From the NCBI RefSeq assembly GCF_018310695.1, contig NZ_JAGXCY010000014.1, positions 43,742 through 107,741 on the forward strand: DNA of 64,000 bases, in the 5' to 3' direction. This DNA is from Paenibacillus sp. Marseille-Q4541. GTDB lineage: Bacteria; Bacillota; Bacilli; Paenibacillales; Paenibacillaceae. Positions 9,021 through 17,706 of this stretch are shown here, in pieces. The notes beneath the pieces were generated by a model. That model was given only the letters and a program-made list of their open reading frames with translations. It ran no database searches and had not been told where the DNA came from. The number at the start of each line of letters is the position of its first letter. Within the stretch, counting starts at the first letter, position 1. The position numbers were made by a program, and so were the translations under genes.

Positions 9021-9194
9021 TAAAAAACGAACGATTTTCACAATAGAATTTTTCATCTTTTGACATAGGTTGACCAAAGGCGACACATTTTATCCAGATT
9101 CTGTTTAATTCACCTAACATCATCCGACTTATATCTGCATTGCGAATGGACCTGCGGACCAGTTCTTCCAATCAAGCCCATTCACAATAGGTCC

Positions 9195-10259
9195 TTACTG
9201 GATCGTTATATTTCCTTTGTACATATTCCCTGCTGGACTTCGGGTGTTTCCGCTCACTGTCGCAGAAGTATTACTGTATGCCGCCACCACATAGACGTCA
9301 GGGCTCGTCAGGTAGAGGGTATTATTGAGAAACTGATTCCCTGTCCCAGAGCCGGGTACAATCTCATGAAGCTGGAAGGCATCGACGATGACCTGATTGC
9401 CATTCTGATACACCGTGTTATTACGAATGATGGCCCCATTTCCTTTCACATCGATAAAACTGTCAGCATAGTTGGCCCCGCTAATACCTTCCCCATGAAA
9501 AGTACAGTTCTCAACTAGGGTACCGATCGTTCTTTCTTTAATATCAATGTGCTCTGCCGTAATATTCGGGCCAAACACAACGTTCCGAATAACGTTATAA
9601 TGCGTGTTCTGATTGTAGCTTGCCCCTTCAGCTGAACCGACGTATACACCTTCACCGTAACCTGCCCCTGTCAGGCCTGTATCATGGATATATGAATTCT
9701 CAATCGTGCTATAAGAAGAACCATCCCTGAAATGAACACCCTCATAACCAATATTGTAAACCTCTACATTCGTAATCAGCGTATGATTGGAATTATCGAG
9801 CATAATTCCTTTCTGAGCATTCGTCATTTTCAAATCGCGAATAATCCAGTAGTCTCCTTGAATACGCAGGCTGTATCCCGATCCTGCCGAGTAGCCAGAC
9901 AGGATGGCTGGCTGAGCTGGATTCTGACTCCGAATCGTAATGGGCTGTGCATCTGTTCCATCCACTATAGAAGAAAAACTGCCCGTATAGGTCCCAGGTG
10001 AGAGTATAATTTGTCCGCCAGGGACTACATTTTTGAGCGCACTGGATAAACAGGAACTTGTGCTGCAAGTCGTAGTGGTCGCTTTCGGCTGAATAATGGT
10101 CTCTTGAATAGCTGGCTGTAATCCTAGTTGACCTGCTGCTTTCACTTCCGCTACACCTGATGGGTAAACTGGGCATAATATTACGGCTAGAGCCACAAAC
10201 CCTACCACTTTTGTAAAACACCTATGGAACGCTCCCTCATTCTTACGTTTCATGTACAT
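9195..10259 (-). CDS. Secreted right-handed parallel beta-helix repeat protein
   Basis: A signal peptide of about 40 residues ends near VKAAG. The body shows pectate-lyase-fold rungs: ITIRSQNPAQPAILSGY, YWIIRDLKMTNAQKGIMLDNSNHTLITNVEVYN, GYEGVHFRDGSSYSTIENSYIHDTG, TLVENCTFHGEG and AIIRNNTVYQNGNQ. The spacing matches Pbh1 repeats of extracellular polysaccharide lyases or epimerases and NosD-like proteins. The CSTSSCLSSALKNVVPGGQIILSPGTY opening is typical of secreted pectate-lyase-like proteins. No lyase active-site Arg/Lys set could be assigned, so the substrate is unknown. A second ATG at 10253 has better spacing from GGGAGGG. Confidence 0.82.
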   Translation of the reverse strand: MYMKRKNEGAFHRCFTKVVGFVALAVILCPVYPSGVAEVKAAGQLGLQPAIQETIIQPKATTTTCSTSSCLSSALKNVVPGGQIILSPGTYTGSFSSIVDGTDAQPITIRSQNPAQPAILSGYSAGSGYSLRIQGDYWIIRDLKMTNAQKGIMLDNSNHTLITNVEVYNIGYEGVHFRDGSSYSTIENSYIHDTGLTGAGYGEGVYVGSAEGASYNQNTHYNVIRNVVFGPNITAEHIDIKERTIGTLVENCTFHGEGISGANYADSFIDVKGNGAIIRNNTVYQNGNQVIVDAFQLHEIVPGSGTGNQFLNNTLYLTSPDVYVVAAYSNTSATVSGNTRSPAGNMYKGNITIQ

Positions 10260-10273
10260 TTCACCCTCCCATA

Positions 10274-10316
10274 TAAAAAAACTGACTCCATTTGGATCTG
10301 TATGTCCTGGGGTCAG
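10274..10316 (-). terminator. YerB-gene terminator
   Basis: On the minus strand CTGACCCC pairs with GGAGTCAG (one mismatch), followed by TTTTTTT. It lies between the yerB stop and the next minus-strand gene. Confidence 0.7.
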
Positions 10317-10364
10317 CTTCTATATCTGTTTATTCTTCTAATAGAGGGATATTATTTTAAACTT

Positions 10365-11441
10365 TTAAGGAGTGTGGATCTTTACATGCTCTTTCAGTGG
10401 CGGTACATTGGTCACAATACTAAAAAAGGTTTTTCCTGGAACGAGCGGTAATTCCTCGCCATCTTTCGTAATTCGGACAATATCGCCCGCTTTTTTTGAC
10501 CATTGCCCTTGTGTGACTTTGCCCTGTTGAAATAACATGGCCTCTCCGCCAGAGGTTGTATCTACACTCAGTCTTCCAACATCGTCCAGCACTTTGTGAG
10601 CAGTAGATAGTACGATGATATTGGAAGCCGCAATCCGCTGTCCGTTGTCTGCATCTACATCTTCCTTACCTCCTACACTCCTTAAATACTGATGAGTGGA
10701 GTCATCGTAATCGTAACTCACCTGATAACTGCTATTCATATAGGTAATATCAAAACTTGCAGCCTCTTCTCCTTCCACCTGAACTCCTTCATCCAAGTAT
10801 GAATATACCGGTGAATTGTTTTCCTCCGAGTATCCGCGTTTCGCAGCGGCTTCACGCAGCTGATCAAGGGAAGAATACAGGTTGTGGGGTGCTTTGCGGT
10901 CTTTGCTGCGGAAATAGTACGGACCCGCATTAGAAATTTCGTCCAGATAGGGTTTGTCCTGGTTTTGTAAAATAGAATAGGCGGCTGGGCTGCCTCCTGC
11001 ATGAGCTAGAATACTGCCATAGCTTTCTCCTATTTCAATTAAATAAGGGCGTATGCTGCGAATTGGGCCTACTGTTTCCGTGGTACCTTCGCTTTGAAAA
11101 ATAGCAATCAGCCGGGTGATTCCTCCTTCTGCAAGGACTTCATAGATCTGATCAGCTTGACTCAGACCAGATTGAGGTCTTGCAGCAGGTGCGTTATTAA
11201 TCATAACCGCAACCGGTCTTTTCTCGGCAGGCTCCTCTACTTTCATACCCGTTAGAGGTGCCGTATAAGCATTGCCTGGTTCTATCTCTCCTTTGGGAGG
11301 ATCTAATGGTTCAGGCGGTGTCTCCACTACCAAACCAGAAGGTTCCTCTAATGTTGGTGCATCCGTCCTACAGCCTGTGGTTGATACGAGGAATACAAGT
11401 GTGAACAAAATTGCGATCATCAGTCTATTTTTATTGTGCAA
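10365..11441 (-). CDS. yerB: YerB-like lipoprotein, DUF3048 family
   Basis: A lipid-anchored surface protein of unknown biochemical role. The N-terminus has a charged start, a hydrophobic core and the lipobox VSTTGC, with Cys24 as the lipidated residue. The DUF3048 N-terminal domain begins with NAYTAPLTGMKVEEPAEKRPVAVMINNAPAARPQSGL and contains RPYLIEIGESYGSILAHAGGSPAAY. The C-terminal DUF3048 part runs to the end. Translation starts at a TTG after AAGGAGGG. In B. subtilis yerB lies between the pur operon and yerC, so its position here is a synteny marker. Confidence 0.9.
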   Translation of the reverse strand: MHNKNRLMIAILFTLVFLVSTTGCRTDAPTLEEPSGLVVETPPEPLDPPKGEIEPGNAYTAPLTGMKVEEPAEKRPVAVMINNAPAARPQSGLSQADQIYEVLAEGGITRLIAIFQSEGTTETVGPIRSIRPYLIEIGESYGSILAHAGGSPAAYSILQNQDKPYLDEISNAGPYYFRSKDRKAPHNLYSSLDQLREAAAKRGYSEENNSPVYSYLDEGVQVEGEEAASFDITYMNSSYQVSYDYDDSTHQYLRSVGGKEDVDADNGQRIAASNIIVLSTAHKVLDDVGRLSVDTTSGGEAMLFQQGKVTQGQWSKKAGDIVRITKDGEELPLVPGKTFFSIVTNVPPLKEHVKIHTP

Positions 11442-11579
11442 TGCTATTCTTCCCTCCTTGTTATCTTCACTCCTATAAATAATGGTATTTTATTTATTTA
11501 ATCACATAAACGATGGTTTTGTCTTAATTCTTGTTTAAATGGAAATAAAAAGGGATTTTTCCGAGAGTTTTTTTATTTA

Positions 11580-11597
11580 TTGTGAATTAAATCACAA
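11580..11597. promoter_or_regulatory. Rex/Fnr-like palindrome between yerB and doxX
   Basis: TTGTGAA-TTAA-ATCACAA fits the Rex consensus TTGTGAA-N4-TTCACAA at all but one of the fixed positions, and contains the Fnr/Crp core TGTGA-N6-TCACA. It is centred about 150 bases from either divergent start codon. Further along, AGTGATCACT (11638-11647) is a second, unrelated 10-base palindrome. Confidence 0.5.
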
Positions 11598-11681
11598 ACA
11601 TATTGCTGAATATATTTTAAGATAAAGACATCAAAAGAGTGATCACTTTTATAGCACTACTCGCAATACAATAGAGCACCC

Positions 11682-11710
11682 TTAACCGGATGCTTGTAAC
11701 ATCTTATAGA
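11682..11710 (+). promoter_or_regulatory. Possible doxX promoter
   Basis: TTAACC (11682-11687) and TATAGA (11705-11710) are 17 bases apart, 32 bases before the doxX start. Both hexamers deviate from the sigma-A consensus, so this is tentative. Confidence 0.35.
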
Positions 11711-11741
11711 CAAAAACAAAAAAACGGATGGAGTGGTTTCT

Positions 11742-12269
11742 ATGTTTACAACATGGATTAGAGAAAATAAAGTAGCAATGTGGTTACTGACTGTACTTCG
11801 TATTTATATCGGTTATGACTGGATGACTCACGGATGGGCTAAACTGACAGGCGGCGGATTTGATGCAAGTGGTTTTATTGGTGGAGCAATTGCCAATTCG
11901 ACAGGTGAAGCTGCAACAGTTCAAGGCTGGTGGGGAACTTTCCTTGAAACTTTTGCCCTCCCGAATGTAGGATTGTTCAACTTCCTTGTACCGCTTGGTG
12001 AATTCCTTGTAGGTCTCGGATTGATCCTTGGATGTTTCACTACTTTCGCTGTACTGATGGGGATTGTCATGAACTTCGCTTTCCTCTTCTCGGGTACTGT
12101 AAGCACCAATGCACAATTGATCTTACTTCAAATGTTTATCCTCGTTGCTGGATTTAACGCTGGTAAAATCGGTCTCGACCACTGGGTGGTTCCTTACATC
12201 CGCAGCATGTTTGGCAAATTCAGAGGTAAAGACAAAGCGATGCACATTAAAACACAGCAAGATTTCTAA
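11742..12269 (+). CDS. DoxX family integral membrane protein
   Basis: A 175-residue protein with four hydrophobic segments and the DoxX-family opening RIYIGYDWMTHGWAKL. DoxX proteins are small membrane proteins related to the small subunit of thiosulfate:quinone oxidoreductase and, in actinobacteria, tied to oxidative-stress handling; the activity here is unknown. ATG 11742 is chosen over GTG 11733 because GGATGGAGTGG lies just upstream of the ATG. A Rex/Fnr-like palindrome upstream hints at control by redox or oxygen. It stands alone, with a terminator after it. Confidence 0.87.
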   Translation: MFTTWIRENKVAMWLLTVLRIYIGYDWMTHGWAKLTGGGFDASGFIGGAIANSTGEAATVQGWWGTFLETFALPNVGLFNFLVPLGEFLVGLGLILGCFTTFAVLMGIVMNFAFLFSGTVSTNAQLILLQMFILVAGFNAGKIGLDHWVVPYIRSMFGKFRGKDKAMHIKTQQDF

Positions 12270-12304
12270 TCAAATAGATATCCATCACGATAGATTCAAC
12301 AACC

Positions 12305-12333
12305 GAGCTCCCTTTCTGGGAGCTTGTTTTTTT
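12305..12333 (+). terminator. doxX terminator
   Basis: AGCTCCC (12306-12312) pairs with GGGAGCT (12318-12324) around TTTCT, followed by TGTTTTTTT. Confidence 0.88.
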
Positions 12334-12420
12334 ATGTCTCAGTATATGCTTTACGTATGATATACTTGCTTTTAGATCAAGATGCCTTACTTCATTAAAG
12401 CCACTTGGAGGTGTGAGTAT

Positions 12421-12633
12421 ATGGCTGTTAATCGCCGCCTGAACACGGATGCTGACTTTGAAGAAGCAATGAACGGCAGAAAGCGAATTCGGGTATTTCA
12501 GGATAATCATCAGATCAATAATGGAGGTCTAATTATTCGGTTTGACCAGAAGACCATCGTCATTCAGTCTAGTGTCAGCGATCTCGCTTATCACGATCGG
12601 AACGAATGTGAATTTTTCGAGATCAAGATGTAA
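12421..12633 (+). CDS. Small conserved-looking protein of unknown function, 70 aa
   Basis: Not recognised. The ATG at 12421 is preceded by GGAGGTG at good spacing, and the frame ends just before a strong terminator, so it looks like a real monocistronic gene. The product is hydrophilic: a charged head (NTDADFEEAMNGRKRIRVFQ) is followed by beta-like strands (GGLIIRFDQKTIVIQSSVSDLAYH). It has no membrane segment, cysteine or known motif. An upstream ATG 13 codons earlier has no ribosome binding site. Confidence 0.65.
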   Translation: MAVNRRLNTDADFEEAMNGRKRIRVFQDNHQINNGGLIIRFDQKTIVIQSSVSDLAYHDRNECEFFEIKM

Positions 12634-12651
12634 TCTATCGTAAATGTAATA

Positions 12652-12693
12652 AAGGCATCCCTCGGCGAGAGCGTTCTCGCCAAGGGATGCCTT
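12652..12693. terminator. Strong bidirectional terminator
   Basis: AAGGCATCCCT (12652-12662) pairs with AGGGATGCCTT (12683-12693), and GGCGAGA pairs with TCTCGCC inside it around GCGT. It lies between the convergent 70-residue gene and the LigB-type dioxygenase gene. Confidence 0.85.
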
Positions 12694-12714
12694 GCTTTAT
12701 TTTATATAAGTGAA

Positions 12715-13500
12715 CTAAAGAGATGCTCCAAACTGCCAGCAGTTCAGACTAAGACTTCCATACTGGTAGGTTTGGAAAAGTCTTTCCGCCTTTCGATCTT
12801 CATCTGCAGCACCCATCGCATAGAACAACGGAGCAAAATGCTCTGAAGCATAGGAAGGTACTGCATCCTGAGCATGAGGGGCTTTTTTCTCATAAGCAAA
12901 CAGCTCTCTGAGATTCCAGTTCTCTAGCTGCTCTGCGACCCATTCATCAAATTCCACTGCCCAGGCCTCAGGCTCGTCTTGCTGACTCAGCTTTCGTAAA
13001 TTATGAACCAACCCTCCGCTGCCAATAATGAGAATTCCTTCTTCGCGAAGCGGGGCAAGCATACGTCCAATATGATACTGTTCCCTCTCGGAACGTACTG
13101 AATCTACAGACAAAGGGACAACCGGAATATTCGCTTCCGGGAACATATGCCGAAGAATAACCCATACACCATGGTCGAGTCCTCTGTCATTCGATGGTTT
13201 CACAGGAAGGTTCTCTTCCTTGAAAAGTTCGCATATTCTGGCGGATAGTTCAGGGTCACCTTGAGCCGGATATTCAAGCCTGTACATCTCACTAGGAAAA
13301 CCATAAAAATCATGCATCGTGGAATGATGCTCATCCACCGATATGGTCTGAACAGGCTCATCAAAATGCGCCGAAAAAACGATGATGCCTTTGGGAAGCG
13401 GCATACGGGCACCGAGTTCTCTGAGGAAAGCAGTATACTCGTTATCCTCTACCGCAAGGGTAGGTGAACCGTGAGCTATAAACAAAGTAGGTAAGGTCAT
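12715..13500 (-). CDS. LigB-like (YgiD/DODA type) extradiol ring-opening dioxygenase
   Basis: Class III extradiol dioxygenase fold, as in 4,5-DOPA dioxygenase YgiD, which opens catechol rings using a non-heme metal. The family histidines appear in LFIAHGSPTLAVEDNEY, GLDHGVWVILRHMFP and GSGGLVHNLRKL, and PVVPLSVDS precedes the last one. About 261 residues, the usual length. ATG 13500 is chosen because GGAGG lies ten bases before it inside a longer open frame. Natural substrate unknown. Upstream and unlinked to the mhq genes, although both act on aromatic compounds. Confidence 0.88.
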   Translation of the reverse strand: MTLPTLFIAHGSPTLAVEDNEYTAFLRELGARMPLPKGIIVFSAHFDEPVQTISVDEHHSTMHDFYGFPSEMYRLEYPAQGDPELSARICELFKEENLPVKPSNDRGLDHGVWVILRHMFPEANIPVVPLSVDSVRSEREQYHIGRMLAPLREEGILIIGSGGLVHNLRKLSQQDEPEAWAVEFDEWVAEQLENWNLRELFAYEKKAPHAQDAVPSYASEHFAPLFYAMGAADEDRKAERLFQTYQYGSLSLNCWQFGASL

Positions 13501-13602
13501 CGCTGCCAAGCCTCCAGACACAGGTATAATGGTTGCCCCTTTATTTTAACGCTAGGATATGAGAATTCCAATCATTTTCAGGGCTAAATCCATATTTTTA
13601 CC

Positions 13603-14433
13603 TTAAATCATCCAGTGCTGCCAGTCTTGATCCATCCTATTCTGTTCACCAAGCCAAGCACGAGTCCGTTTAATGAGCTGCTCCCGCTCCGGCCCGGATG
13701 AAAATGTGTGATTTCCCTGAAAAATAATGTCCTTATCGCAGCGTCCGGAAGAGCGCATCCAGAACACTTTTTGATATAAAAAGGCGTAGTCGACCGGAAT
13801 GGTATCATCGCTTGTTCCATGCACAACGAGTACATCCCCCGAAAATTTGCTCGCCTCCTGAAACGGCTGAAACTGAGCCAAAGAATCAAAGAATACGGGA
13901 CTAAAACCGTAGCCGAGATGATCTGCGCTTCCTTCTTTTACGGATTGATCATACGTATCACGGCCTGTGATCTTCACAATATCATTAAACGGATAACCTA
14001 CAGCGGACCACATGATCAGCCTAGTCACTCGCTTGTCTCTTGTCGCTGTCAGCAAAGCTGTTGCTCCCCCGAGACTATGTCCAAGCAGTGTGATTCGTTT
14101 CGGGTCCACGTCACAGCAGTCAACTGCATAGTCGAGTACGCTTCGTGTTTGATTAATCATCGATTCAAGACCTTCTGCTCCGTACTCTCCACTGCTCTCT
14201 CCGCAGCCGATATAATCAAACCGAAGTACCATATATCCATCTTCAGCGAGTTCGCGGGCAGTTTTTACAAAAAGACGATCGACACCAATCCGGCTGCCTA
14301 TAAACCCGTGACATATAATAATAAGCGGCACACGTGCAGGCCGCTCTCCTTCTTGCAGTTCGGGCACGACAGGATAATGAATCGTTGCAGCCAGATCCTC
14401 CTGGCCATGACGAATGACGATTTGTCTTTCCAT
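13603..14433 (-). CDS. Alpha/beta hydrolase (serine hydrolase)
   Basis: A cytosolic esterase/peptidase-like hydrolase with the full fold signature. The oxyanion region is LIIICHGFIGS, the nucleophile elbow is LLGHSLGGATAL, an acidic residue is in VVHGTSDDTIPVDYA, and the catalytic histidine is in FQGNHTFSSGPE. No signal peptide. It resembles the serine-aminopeptidase S33-like YqkD/BAAT-type hydrolases. Substrate unknown. The ATG follows GGGGGAG. It stands alone with about 125 bases on its 3' side. Confidence 0.87.
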   Translation of the reverse strand: MERQIVIRHGQEDLAATIHYPVVPELQEGERPARVPLIIICHGFIGSRIGVDRLFVKTARELAEDGYMVLRFDYIGCGESSGEYGAEGLESMINQTRSVLDYAVDCCDVDPKRITLLGHSLGGATALLTATRDKRVTRLIMWSAVGYPFNDIVKITGRDTYDQSVKEGSADHLGYGFSPVFFDSLAQFQPFQEASKFSGDVLVVHGTSDDTIPVDYAFLYQKVFWMRSSGRCDKDIIFQGNHTFSSGPEREQLIKRTRAWLGEQNRMDQDWQHWMI

Positions 14434-14559
14434 AAAAACTCCCCCTAGACTCGATTACTTTCATTTCAATTAAATCCGATAAGAATAATGTGGATTAAGT
14501 TGAAATCAGTTTAGCATCTTCATCCAAGAAAAGTCAATCGCTTTCTGCCTACGTTATCT

Positions 14560-14916
14560 TCACTCGTAACTTTGACGAAACAATGACTTCGTCTTCTGCT
14601 TTCCTTCCAGCTCATCAGGATGGAACGCAGAATCGTACGAAGGCTCACCTAATAGTTCGGAACCAAACTCACTGTCTTCACTTGTTCCATATACGGGTGC
14701 CAAATTAGAGATTTCTGCACTCACCTGAGAAGCAGAATTGGAGGTTTGACTTGCACGCTTCGCTTCCTCCGAGGAACTCACTTTCTCTGCCCAGGCAAAC
14801 TCGGCTTTGTTTTCCGCGTGTTCATGAATGACCTCCGCTTGTACGACTTCATCCTTTACTCCCCGGGACTGACTGTTCAGTAAATATTGTCTTGTTGCAT
14901 CATTATGTGCTTCCAT
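14560..14916 (-). CDS. Hydrophilic protein of unknown function, 118 aa
   Basis: Not recognised. ATG 14916 follows AAGAGGGGAG at good spacing (a TTG precedes it by one codon). The product is rich in Ser, Glu and Ala, with no cysteine and no membrane segment. An Ala/Glu-rich probable helix spans about residues 20-60 and an acidic, likely disordered part follows. The composition recalls small, unstructured spore or stress proteins, but no family can be named. It is divergent from the membrane-protein gene at 15109. Confidence 0.6.
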   Translation of the reverse strand: MEAHNDATRQYLLNSQSRGVKDEVVQAEVIHEHAENKAEFAWAEKVSSSEEAKRASQTSNSASQVSAEISNLAPVYGTSEDSEFGSELLGEPSYDSAFHPDELEGKQKTKSLFRQSYE

Positions 14917-15035
14917 CAACTACACACTCCCCTCTTGATTTACAATCCGTGTATGAATTTAGTGTGCAACAGGAGAAAGTTCACTATGCATCTGACTCAA
15001 AATGTTCGAAAATGAACGAATAAGAACATGCTTTT

Positions 15036-15064
15036 TTGCGAATTCCTGTATTGTCCCGTATACT
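15036..15064 (+). promoter_or_regulatory. Sigma-A type promoter of the 250-aa membrane protein
   Basis: TTGCGA (15036-15041) and TATACT (15059-15064) are spaced by 17 bases, 44 bases before the ATG, which itself follows GAGAGGAGAG. Confidence 0.7.
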
Positions 15065-15108
15065 AATTTACCGACAGCGCATTTACTCCAGAGAGGAGAG
15101 AACATAAA

Positions 15109-15861
15109 ATGAAACCTAATAACAAACAAGTCATGCTGCTAAGGAATCGTCAGATGACTTTACTTGGTCAGATGAATAAGGAAACATCCACCTTTTATGA
15201 AACTTTCTCTGCTAGCGTCAGAGACACGCACATTCCAGATCAGAAGCAGGAAGAACTACTGCTAGACACTGCTAAACGTCTTGTTGAAGCACAAAATAAA
15301 GGACTTGAACCAGACTCCATCTATGAAGGAGATTCTCAAGGATACATACAGAAAATAGAACAAAAGTACAAGCCGCAAACGGGTACAAATCAGCCAACGG
15401 ATCATAAGAAGAAGGCTTCCGCTGTACCTTCTACAGAATCGAGGGACACCAGAGGAATCTCATTCAACCTGATGATTGCCTGGAGCGCCATATCTATCGT
15501 CCTTGTGTTAATGGGATTCATAGGACTCGTCACCTTATGGGGAGGGCAAGACCCGACACCCTATACTCGAATTAGTATTTTTACATTAGCACTCATCGCT
15601 GTCGGAGCGATTGTACTCATCCAAGTATTGCTATCGTTCAATAATGGACCGGAAGATGAAGGAATGCCGGCTAGAAAGAAAGGATTTCAGCTGGGAGCCA
15701 TGTTGAAATATCTCATCGTCGTCGTGGTCATCTTATTTCTAGGGTATAGTCTTGGTCGTATTCTGCCTGTAATTGAGTTCTCTTCTGTCACACTCCTCGT
15801 GATCGGATTCATTGGTCTTTGTCTGATCTATCCTATTTTTGTTCGTAAACGAAAAAAATAG
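15109..15861 (+). CDS. Membrane protein of unknown function, 250 aa
   Basis: Not recognised by family. Residues 1-115 are soluble and helical (MNKETSTFYETFSASVRDTH, LLLDTAKRLVEAQNKG) with a charged linker. Then four hydrophobic segments are visible: LMIAWSAISIVLVLMGFIGLVTLW, ISIFTLALIAVGAIVLIQVLL, YLIVVVVILFLGYSLG, and VTLLVIGFIGLCLIYPIFV before a KRKK end. The C-terminal half may be a four-helix membrane domain tethered to a cytosolic helical domain. A good promoter and ribosome binding site support expression. Confidence 0.72.
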   Translation: MKPNNKQVMLLRNRQMTLLGQMNKETSTFYETFSASVRDTHIPDQKQEELLLDTAKRLVEAQNKGLEPDSIYEGDSQGYIQKIEQKYKPQTGTNQPTDHKKKASAVPSTESRDTRGISFNLMIAWSAISIVLVLMGFIGLVTLWGGQDPTPYTRISIFTLALIAVGAIVLIQVLLSFNNGPEDEGMPARKKGFQLGAMLKYLIVVVVILFLGYSLGRILPVIEFSSVTLLVIGFIGLCLIYPIFVRKRKK

Positions 15862-15875
15862 AGTCAGAATAATAT

Positions 15876-15932
15876 AAAAGAGGCTGTCCTTGCGTATCGC
15901 AATCGCGAATACTTGGACAGCCTCTTTTTTTA
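15876..15932. terminator. Bidirectional terminator after dhaK and the membrane-protein gene
   Basis: AAAAGAGGCTGTCC pairs with GGACAGCCTCTTTTTTT, with GCGA/TCGC-like pairing inside. T-runs are present on both sides. Confidence 0.88.
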
Positions 15933-15943
15933 AACCTAACCTT

Positions 15944-17701
15944 TTACTTCATTGCCTCAGACAATTCTGTGAAAATAAAGCCGATCGCATATGCTCCCGC
16001 ATCTGGGTAACCTATGCTTCGTTCTCCTACCGTACCGGCTCTACCCATACGAGCTACGATTTCTTCGGTTTTCTTAGCCCCTTCTACCGCAGCTTTTGCT
16101 GCTGTTTCAGAAGCAGACTTAATGTCTTCTCCTGCCTGAGCGCTCTGCTGCCAGGAGTCTGCCATAGGTACAAGTGCATCAATTAGCGTCTTATCACCCA
16201 CTACAGCCCCGCGTCCAAATGATCTTTCCCCCGTATCTTGAATGCCCTTCACGACCGCAGACATCAGATCTGCAATATCCTGCACCTTGAGTACTTCTTT
16301 GTCACCTGCACTCTTACTTGCCGCACGGAATGCGGATCCCCAGATCGGACCTGAAGCCCCGCCGCATTTCTCCATAATGATCAGAGAACATGCATCAAGG
16401 AATTCGGATATGCTGGAACTTTTCTCTAGTACATGATCCCATTCTTTTTTGAGTTGCTTAAATCCGGTTGCGATACTTGTACCAAAATCTCCGTCTCCAG
16501 CATGAGAGTCGAGATCACAGAAAGGACCTTCGTTTTTGATAATGATTTCACTCATTTTATCAATATAATAGATTAGGTTATTCAAAGAGAATTGCTCGTT
16601 CTGTATCGAAGCGTACTCCTCAGCAGTTTCTACTACATGGGAAGCTTTTTTATCGTTGTCCGTCTGAAGCTCTTGCACTGCATTCGTATAGATGACCTCA
16701 GAGAGTTTCCCTTTCATCGTAAGCGCAGGAGTCTCACACTCCTCCGCCAAAAGTCCCTTCAGCTCTTCATCCAGCTGCATCAAAGACAGGGAAGCACCCG
16801 CCATATCGATACTTGTCATGTAGTCGCCGACAAGAACTTTCAGTACCTTTTTGCCTCTCGAAGTCAGCTCTCGCATCACTGCATTATTAAGCAGGTACAA
16901 CTCCTGAAGCGGAGAACCACCAAAACCGTTCACCAGGACGGCGAACTCCTCTTCCCCGTTTGGATCCATATGCTTCAGCAGATCTTCTACCATGCGCTTT
17001 GCCAATTCATCAGCAGGGAGGATCTTTTCGCGTCTGATTCCAGGCTCACCGTGAATTCCGACCCCGTACTCCATTTCATCCTCGTTCAGTTCAAACGTAG
17101 GACTTCCTTTTGCTGGAACGGTACAAGAAGTCAGTGCAAAACCAATGCTTTTCGTACGATTTGCTGCCTTTTGTGCCACTTCTTTCACTTCAGAAAGTGA
17201 TTTGCCGAGTTCAGCAGCAGCACCTGCAATTTTATGAACAAATACGGTTCCTGCGACACCTCGTTTACCCACCGTGTACAGGCTGTCTTCCACTGCGATA
17301 TCATCGTCTACTTTCACGTAGTCCACTGTGATTCCGTCTTCCCCTGCCAAATGGGCAGCGTTACGGAAATTCATAATGTCTCCGCTGTAGTTTTTAATAA
17401 TAAGCAATGTACCTTTCTCGCTACGTGACTCACGAATCGCTTGATAGACCTGGATCTGGGATGGAGAAGCAAATACGTCTCCGCAGACTGCTACATCGAG
17501 CATCCCTTTCCCAACAAACCCCCCATGTGCGGGTTCATGACCGCTTCCTCCGCCACTAATCAGTGTAACTTTGTTATTATTAAGTTCTTTCTTCTTAATG
17601 ATCTTGTATCTTGAATCAAAGGTAAGCTCTGGATGGGCCAAAATAAGTCCGTTCGCCATTTCCCTAACAAGTGTTTCCGGTTTATTCATCATTTTTTTCA
17701 T
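15944..17701 (-). CDS. dhaK: ATP-dependent dihydroxyacetone kinase (DhaK-DhaL fusion)
   Basis: Phosphorylates dihydroxyacetone to dihydroxyacetone phosphate. The N-terminal DhaK domain (about residues 1-330) holds the GGGSGHEPAHGG substrate loop and the histidine of YGVGIHGEPG that binds the substrate carbonyl. The C-terminal DhaL domain (about 370-585) holds the Mg-ATP loop DSHAGDGDFGTS and KCGGASGPIWGSAF. The single-chain arrangement points to the ATP-dependent form rather than the PTS-dependent DhaKLM. ATG 17701 is preferred, 5 bases after the gldA stop, with AGGGTGA upstream. It is co-transcribed with gldA. Confidence 0.95.
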   Translation of the reverse strand: MKKMMNKPETLVREMANGLILAHPELTFDSRYKIIKKKELNNNKVTLISGGGSGHEPAHGGFVGKGMLDVAVCGDVFASPSQIQVYQAIRESRSEKGTLLIIKNYSGDIMNFRNAAHLAGEDGITVDYVKVDDDIAVEDSLYTVGKRGVAGTVFVHKIAGAAAELGKSLSEVKEVAQKAANRTKSIGFALTSCTVPAKGSPTFELNEDEMEYGVGIHGEPGIRREKILPADELAKRMVEDLLKHMDPNGEEEFAVLVNGFGGSPLQELYLLNNAVMRELTSRGKKVLKVLVGDYMTSIDMAGASLSLMQLDEELKGLLAEECETPALTMKGKLSEVIYTNAVQELQTDNDKKASHVVETAEEYASIQNEQFSLNNLIYYIDKMSEIIIKNEGPFCDLDSHAGDGDFGTSIATGFKQLKKEWDHVLEKSSSISEFLDACSLIIMEKCGGASGPIWGSAFRAASKSAGDKEVLKVQDIADLMSAVVKGIQDTGERSFGRGAVVGDKTLIDALVPMADSWQQSAQAGEDIKSASETAAKAAVEGAKKTEEIVARMGRAGTVGERSIGYPDAGAYAIGFIFTELSEAMK

Positions 17702-17706
17702 TATAT

